Shown one piece after another: positions 57,296-64,000 of a stretch of 64,000 nucleotides of DNA. Position numbers and translations under genes: made by a program. The DNA lies in assembly GCA_016801885.1 (NCBI GenBank), contig JAFBJY010000100.1:1-64000 (forward strand), in the 5' to 3' direction. Under the pieces are notes generated by a model. The model made no database searches. It worked only from the letters and a program-made list of their open reading frames with translations, and was not told where the DNA came from. Source of the stretch: Toxotes chatareus (Eukaryota; Chordata; Actinopteri; Toxotidae). Position 1 is the stretch's first letter; every line of letters starts with the position of its first letter.

Positions 57296-57299
57296 TTTG

Positions 57300-57319
57300 G
57301 AGAGAGAGAGAGAGAGAGA

Positions 57320-57376
<57 letters not shown>
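57300..57376 (+). repeat. (GA)n microsatellite
   Basis: About 36 GA repeats with a short tgtg interruption, directly before the exon-like module. Confidence 0.95.
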
Positions 57377-57378
<2 letters not shown>

Positions 57379-57379
57379 T

Positions 57380-57745
57380 TTGTCCTTTGATGCCTTTGAT
57401 GTATCAACATTCTACAGTCTGATGTCACAGGCTGCAGTAAGTGGACACACAGCCAGAGACAAGTTCAGAAGTCAAACAGGAGCAGAAACAGTTGGACTGG
57501 ACAGGACTTGCTCATGATTTAGGAAGAAAGAAGCACTCAGATATTTCTGCACAATTATTGACAAGGAAGGGAGGAGCTACTGCTGTTACAAGGACAAGAG
57601 GAAACTACAGGAAAGTCCACATCACCTCCAAGGTTTTCAGTAAGTCAGTACATGTTAGTAGTTCATGTCAGTGTCTAGTTTAGAAGTTAATGTTTTGAAA
57701 TGTTTTGTCCAAATGATATGTTTGTGAAATTGGGACGACAAGTAA
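57380..57745 (+). repeat. Exon-like module M, full copy plus intron-like flank
   Basis: Matches 19,065-19,440. Exon-like part ends 'aaggttttca' at 57,639, then gtaagtcagt. The open frame from 57,441 is conserved with 19,127 except for three replacements, two in the last 15 codons. Confidence 0.6.
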
Positions 57746-60014
57746 TCATACCCATAAGCCCAGAGGTTTGATTGTGTGCTTATCATTCATGGACAATATT
57801 GAGTTTTTTTTTTTATGCTGATCATGACTGTGAGATATTCTCAGCATCATCAGAGACAGAAAAATGAACTGCCCCAAATGAAATCTGCTTTTATCACAGT
57901 GTAAACACTGGATCATCAGAGCTTTACAGACCAACTGTCACAACATGAGCTGAACATTTTCACACTTACATCCAAAATTTAGTTGAAGGCCAGAAACACT
58001 CTGGGTCAAAGCCAAATATTTAAAGAAACAAAGATTTACCTGTGACGTCTTAAACACAGTGACAAAGTTATATTTAGTGATTATTCCTGTGGATCCAGAG
58101 CCAGCATTTGCCTCTGAGACCTGAACTGAGCTCAGACCAAGTCTCTGTTGTGTGGATCATTCACCCTGCTACTTATTTGACTCTGTGAGTGATCAGATGA
58201 TTGCAGATGATTCAGTGGAGCTGTAATGAGCTTTGGGAAAAGGACACATCATCAGTCAGGTTTACCTGTTTACCAAAGGTGTTTCCCAAGTGAAAACACA
58301 CAACATCTGCAGTTTGCATGATCCAGTTGAAAGTTACATACATTATGTTCATTACTGTATATTTATTATACAATCATTACTAAAGTCTGAGAGAGCCAAT
58401 GAATCCAATGCTCATATTTGTCATATCAACATTTAAGGTGTATTGATTGGTTCACAATGTCAACTCATGCTTTGAGCAACATGCAAGAAAACATTCCACC
58501 TTAATAGTTGCTGGTAATTGTCAGTAGCCTTTGAGCAGCACAGTGAGATCAATGATTTTTTCTACCTAGTTATTGTAACTGGTAACGATGAAAAGGCAGC
58601 GTAACATCCCTTCATTCATCATTCACTCTTCTCACTGTTTCTTCATTTGTGATGCATTTGCACAGAAACATTACAAAGCCAGTCTATTAAACTTGTTCAG
58701 CTTGTGCTGCATCCACAGCTGCTGGAGATCAAACCTCACTGAGCTCCGTTTTCACTGCCTATCAGATGAACTTAACCTCTGCCTGCACTGAAACGTTTCC
58801 TCAGAGTGGATGTTTCCAATCAGTCCTCATTTGCTCGGCACGAGTAAATAATGAAATCATTCAAAACACAAACTACTTGTGTTCATTGGCTCATATTGTT
58901 TAACACCAGTCTAATTCCAACCTGCTACATCCATGGTATCATCTAATCCCACTTAGCCAGATGTTTGACTGACTGTAATATTCTCAACATGATGAAACTA
59001 CTCATAAAGTCAATCTAACATTTGATCATGTGTCAGTTATAGTTGACTAATGTGTGTATGAACAGTGGTTACATACATAACCTTTGAAACTGTGTGTGTG
59101 AACATGAGCATGTGTCATAGTTGTACTCTAGTTCATAAACAGAAGGAACCACACATCTGCTGTTCACTGGATGTTGAGCTGAGGAGATTGAAAACATGTG
59201 ACTGATTAATGTGAAGGAACATTTAGAATTCATGAGCCATTTATTCTGTTTTTCTTACTTTATCCTTATGTGTTGATTTGAGTAACTGAACAAATCCACA
59301 TACAGCTCAAGTGTTAAAGTGGCTCCAGGATCTTTGTTTGTTCCCAGAGTTCACACTTCTGGGCTTCTGTTATCATTTCCATTCACCTTGTAATGTAGTC
59401 AGACAGCTGCTGTGTCTGAAGTCACTGTGAACTCTTTCTGTATTAAACCAGACTATGATCTTTGCTAAACCTCTGTTTAGCTGCAGAGCTGCATCTTATT
59501 TCCACTTTTCTAAAACACCTTCAGTTCTACTGAGCTAACGAGCAGATTTTACACATTAAGATGGAAATTCCAGGTTTGGTCATTAGGTTTGTACAACACC
59601 AAATATGTTCAGGATGATGTTTATCAAAGAAACATTTGTCAGCTCATCAACAACACATCTGTCGGCACATCTGGAGAAGAACACAGAAATGAGAAATGAG
59701 TCATGGACATGAACCAGATTCAGACATGATGGACCACTTCAGTCCATCTGAACGTGTCTTGTGTATCTGTATCTGTCTCTGTATGGACAGTCTGTTCTCT
59801 TCACTTAGAGATGCTTCATGCTCTGATGCAGGATCTCCAGTGTAAGTGAAGTGTAACTAATGAGCTGCTCAGGTTTTGTTTTCATGCTTCACTTTTTACC
59901 TTTGGGACATCTTGTCTTTATGGCTTTGATGGTGATTGTTAGGAGTAAGAGCGTAGCAGAGGTTCTCAAATCTTGGAGATCCATGATTTCTCAAATACTG
60001 TACATCTGTACATG
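57746..60014. other. No gene recognised
   Basis: Non-coding, without shared repeats beyond the first 90 bases, which match 19,440-19,498. Confidence 0.5.
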
Positions 60015-60092
60015 AAATCAAGTTGCCTTCAATCAACCCTTAGGACTGGACTTCTTATTTGAAGCTTGATTTGATTCAAGCTTCAAATAAGA
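60015..60092. repeat. Palindromic short repeat (partner of 8,185-8,300)
   Basis: 'aatcaacccttaggactgga' and 'cttatttgaagcttgatttg' are matched in reverse at 8185-8250; its right part 'gattcaagcttcaaataaga' can pair with the preceding text to form a hairpin. Confidence 0.65.
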
Positions 60093-61427
60093 ACCCCTCC
60101 CCACATCATCACACCTCTCTAGCAATTTTCTGCAGGACGATATAAATATAGAAATAAAAGTGTTTATAAAAGTTCTGAAAACAAACTTTCAAAGTTGCAA
60201 AATAAAATAAAATAAAACTGAGGAGTGACAAAAGTTCTTTTCCTGTTCTTCCATGGTCCTTACTCTCTGCAGAATGTCTGAAGGTCCAGATCTGTAGAGA
60301 AAGTATCACACAGAGTTTCATATAAAAGGGTCAATATGCAATGTTGCAGACTCTAAGGCATCTCATGACAAAGCATTTGTTGTTTAGGGTGCATCAAAGA
60401 AAAATAAAAACAGAGAAAGGTATAAATGTGCAAGTGAGAAAGTAACGTCGGTACATAGGGATCGGACTACACCGGCAAGATGACTCGTGGTAGGAATACG
60501 AATTTATCAGCTTGATCCTACGGCTTTTAAAAAATACAAAAAGCAAATAAAACATTCAGTTTTTTCTTAGAGGTTACCGTTTGCGCTGAAATACACTCTC
60601 CTCCACGTGAAAACTTGTTTACCGGTAAGTCTCCTCAGAACAGCTATTCATTTAAACATCTTATTTTTAAAATTATTTAATGAGGGTTTCTCTTGTTAAA
60701 AGTGACTCCAGAGGAGCTGGAAGGCCTAAACTTAACGCAGTCAGACCATGGAAAGAGAGTATCTGAATCATAAAAAACAGCTGTTGACAACAAAGAGTTG
60801 TACGCAGGTCACTCACTATACTTACAGATTTAGTAGAGTGCGCTGAGCGGTGTTTTGGAAGATCGGATACGTCTGCTGGAGTGTGCGGACGAGACAGCGT
60901 GACGAGGATTTTGTGCCGACCGTCCATCCGTCTAAAAAGAGCCTCTGCCGTGTTAAGCGTCAACATCAGCCCGATCTCGGATCAGAACGGGCCTCCAAAA
61001 ATATCCGGCCTGAAGTTCCAGAAAAATAGGACGCTCCTGCTGTAACGGGTAAGTCTTTGGTTTTATTTATTTATTTTTCCAAAACCAAAAGAAACGCTGC
61101 TTAGGGTTCGCCTCCTTGTTTCTACCACGCTCAAACTTTGAAATGAATACCGGCTAGGAAGTGAGGTCGGGCGAGGGGGCGTGCCAGTTAGAATCTTCCG
61201 GTAATGTTTAGAGAGCAGCGCCGCCCTAGAGGCCGGCGGAGTACTGTGTAATTTAATGAGAATACATTTAAAGAGTAATTCCCACGCATATATTTTTAAA
61301 AGTAAATGAATTCAAATAATGATTCAATTATTTTTATGTGCATGCATGTCCACAGAATTTCAACTTCCCCTCTTGAGGATTTACCTCTTGAAAACATCCC
61401 ATCTGTGAGTTTAAAATAATATTATCT
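60093..61427. other. Unassigned; CpG-richer patches
   Basis: 60,830-61,060 and 61,130-61,250 are richer in CpG than the flanks and precede the polymerase relic. They could be the end region of the Polinton-like element, but terminal repeats were not identified. Confidence 0.35.
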
Positions 61428-63930
61428 GTGCGTATGTTTACAGAGCCTCAACCTGCCAGTCCAGTCAATCAGCAGCCTGAAGTTGATACATCAGACAAAT
61501 GGCTGAAGATCTGGGAGCCCGTGCAATTTAGAAGAGGATTTCAGTCTCACGGCTCCGCTTCTGATTCTGGCTCGGTTCTGGTTCCAGTTCCCGCTCCCAC
61601 CATTCTCAACATCGGAGGGATCATAGAGCACCTCCCACAGTGGTGAATATCATTATCAGTAACGCAACATTTCACTTCCACTCTTGGTTTTAAAAAAAGA
61701 AAGAAATAGATAAAGAGTTCATAGTTATTCCCGAAGAGTTATAAGAAATTGTAGAAGAACTGAATAACCTTCCACCTGTTTCTGAAATAAATGTTCAAAA
61801 TGCTGGTGCAGAAAATTCTAGTGCAGAGAATTACTTTCAACCCTTAGAAAATGCTCTTTTGCTTTAGTCGGCGCCAGCAAACCCTGAACATTATTTCCAG
61901 CCCTTAGAAAATGCTCTTCAAAGCCTCACCTCCCCTAGCTCACCCGTCAGCGATGCCCATGCAGGTTCCCCAGTACCCTCATCATCAGAGACAGAATCTG
62001 TTCCAGAGCATCGAGGGGGAAATTTTAGAATCCCCACCGATTCCTCCCCTCCATCCACTTCCAGAACGATGACCCATGACCAATTTAACAATGTGGAAAT
62101 AAGATGTGCCTTCACCGTCCCTCCCCCCGAAAATGTACCCGATCTTTTTACATAGACGTTATGAGCATCCTCCGAGATCTGTCTGAGGAGGCAAAATCAA
62201 ATGCTAGGCGAAATGATGTGATCCAGTTAGAGTTCAAAGGAGAAAACGTACATCAACACATCTCCGTGACCGTTGACGAAAGTGGGGATGCCATCCTTCC
62301 TGCGTTTGAGGGCCTGCTACAATCCAACGCAGATATCGCCTCAGACGATAACCTGGAATTAATCGTCCAGGTGATGAGAAATCCCAGAGGGGGTGTCAAA
62401 CGAAAACTTCACAAAACTTTAGACTGTGAAATCATCCAAAAGAAGAAACGTCATCTGTATGTGGCATACAATAGTGATGATCGTCTCTGCTTCACCATCT
62501 GCCTAGCTTACCTCACAAACCCCGGGGGCATTGTCAACGAGGCTGTCGAACAAGGAGAGAGTTGCAGTATCTCGCAGGTCTGAGCGAACAAACTTCCGTG
62601 ACCTTTAGCGATGTTGGAAAATTTGAAAATATTCTCAGATGTAAAATTTTGGTCTTTCACAGAACTACAGACGAGCGTCCTCTCTCTCATTTTGAGACTG
62701 ACTTTTCATATTGTTCAAATCCTCTGTTTTTGCTTTTATTTCAAAATCATTACTACGGCATACTTATTCTGAAAGGTTTTCTGGGTGCTAGACATGTTTG
62801 TCAGTATTGCTACAAGACCGTTGAAAACTCTCACACGCACAGCTGCTCGTGCTACTGCCCCATCTGCTGTGATCTCTGTCTGGTTGGAGAGGATCACAGG
62901 CGTGTATACTGCCAGGACTGCGGCAGGACGTGTTGTACACCTTTGTGCTTTACCAGACACAAAGAGCTTCAGCAGAGGGGTGAAAAGCAAATCAGTACCT
63001 GCAATATGGTTAAACGATGTAGGGATTGCAAAAATCTGTACATTGTTCAGTTTACACTGTCAATAAAAGAGCAAAGTCTCACACCTGTCCTCTAAAGATT
63101 TGTCACATCTGTGGGGACAAAATAGCCCTCAACAGCCTGAGCGCGGAGCAGCACCAATGCTACATCCAGCCTCTCCTGCCGGTGACAGAGCACAGTGAGA
63201 AATTGATTTTTTTATGATTTTGAAACGTTTGTAGACAAGGAAGGGGTGCATGTCCCTTACTTGGTGTGCACCAAAACGTGGAAGGGTAAAGAGTGGGCCT
63301 CTCTCGGTTTAGACTGTGTAAGAAACTTTCTCCTGCATTTCAGGAGATCTCTTTACCAGGGAGCCACATTTATAGCTCACAATGCACGAGGTTTTGATAG
63401 CTACTTGATCCTTAACTGCATGACAGAACTGGGTTACAAACCTTCTCACATCATCATGCACGGCAGTAAAGTTCTGAGTTTCACAGACCCTGATTTCCGT
63501 TTAAAATTCATTGACTCCTTATGTTTTCTCACCATGTCTCTAAATGCTATGCCCAAAGCCTTAGGTTTTAGCGACCAGAGCAAGGGACACTTCCCATCAC
63601 AGGTTCAGCTCAAAGGAGCACCTGAGATACGTTGGACCCTACCCTCCTCCCGAAAATTATGGTGTAGAACGCATGACAGCGCATCAGCGAACAGAGTTTA
63701 ACAGTTGGTATGAAACAGCTTCTCAGGGCATCTTTGACTTTGAAAAGGAAGCCCTGCACTACTGTAAAAACGATGTCGCTATCCTGTTAGAGGATGTGCC
63801 AGATTCAGGAACCAGTTTCTCAAAGATACCGAGGTGGACCCTTTCAGCAGCGTGACTATCGCCTCTGTCTGCATGAAAGTGTTTCTCACCAATTTCCTGC
63901 CCCCTAAATCCTTAGCCGTACCTTCACCTG
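61428..63930 (+). pseudogene. Polinton/adintovirus-type family B DNA polymerase, N-terminal and exonuclease part
   Basis: A string of plus-strand frames matches the long N-terminus and exonuclease of protein-primed polymerase B from Polinton (Maverick) / adinto-like elements. 62,104-62,583 holds a segment with 'FYIDVMSILRDLSEEA'. 62,562-63,095 has Cys/His-rich fingers ('CQYCYKTVENSHTHSC', 'CPICC'). Exo I 'YDFETF' lies at 63,213-63,230, Exo II 'AHNARGFDSYLIL' at about 63,376-63,413, Exo III 'YCKNDVAIL' near 63,756-63,785. Frameshifts near 62,150, 62,560, 63,070, 63,210, 63,650 and 63,800 break the gene, and text after about 63,930 no longer resembles it. The palm domain lies outside or is lost. 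It is an old integrated copy, not a working gene. Confidence 0.75.
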
Positions 63931-64000
63931 TCACATTCTGCTTTGCCCCTCTCCTGCCCTGCTGCTCAGCCACACCCCTCATCAGCCCAACTGCTTCCAC

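Noticed and set aside
57320..57517. Open frame starting in the (GA)n run
   Set aside because: Its first third is an Arg-Glu repeat from the microsatellite and the rest is out of frame with the conserved module frame.
1..64000. CRISPR arrays, bacterial operons or prophage
   Set aside because: No regularly spaced identical repeats with unique spacers; gene structure and repeats are those of a vertebrate genome.

Overview
The window looks like a stretch of teleost fish nuclear DNA that is almost entirely repeat-derived. This rests on the mobile-element mix: L2, Rex1/Babar-like and Tx1-like LINEs, Tc1/mariner, hAT, a P-element/THAP9-like transposase, an OTU-bearing Helentron, a Polinton/adintovirus-type polymerase B, a tRNA-derived SINE and a solo LTR. 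Introns with GT-AG borders, a eukaryotic tRNA-Gln and AT-rich microsatellites agree. No bacterial operon, CRISPR array or conserved multi-exon housekeeping gene was seen. The species cannot be named from the sequence.

Layout. 1-12,700: repeat copy A, a P-element-like transposase relic, a CpG-rich stretch, a foldback transposon with its target duplication (4,607-5,233), an L2 3' end, a two-exon SGNH-hydrolase-like pseudogene on the minus strand, and a Tx1-like LINE relic (minus) split by a SINE and an intact-looking tRNA-Gln(CUG). 12,760-16,884: a palindrome with arms of about 1.25 kb; its right arm overlaps repeat copy C (16,061-17,246), which is in the same orientation as copy A. 17,300-21,650: a LINE tail, an exon-like module with a perfect splice donor, an unclassified DDE-like transposase relic and a Tc1 relic. 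21,985-24,265: degenerate tandem repeats carrying a recent L2 insertion.

24,547-26,771 (minus) holds the most gene-like object: four exons whose splice phases agree across three introns, giving a 133-residue coiled-coil protein ending in a basic, NLS-like tail. A non-LTR-like element sits in its last intron. A decayed paralogue lies at about 28,690-28,854, and the surroundings are partly duplicated up to 30,360. A solo LTR (29,869-30,304) has a 5-bp target duplication.

31,950-39,040 (plus) is a decayed Helentron with OTU protease, a DUF6570-like ORF, HUH Rep, PIF1-type helicase and an AP-type endonuclease in order. A 1,194-bp hAT-type element with an 8-bp target duplication is inserted at the codon for the putative OTU histidine. 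39,700-41,470 mirrors parts of 18-21.7 kb in inverted orientation.

45,937-53,711 (minus) is a Rex1/Babar-like LINE into which a 5'-complete L2 (48,193-53,375) inserted, leaving a 10-bp duplication. 53,800-61,400 is mostly unassignable, with one more exon-like module at 57,380. 61,430 to the right edge (plus) is the N-terminal and exonuclease part of a protein-primed family B DNA polymerase of Polinton/adintovirus type, broken by frameshifts. Almost every coding relic is broken; the tRNA and the four-exon gene are the only loci that look intact.
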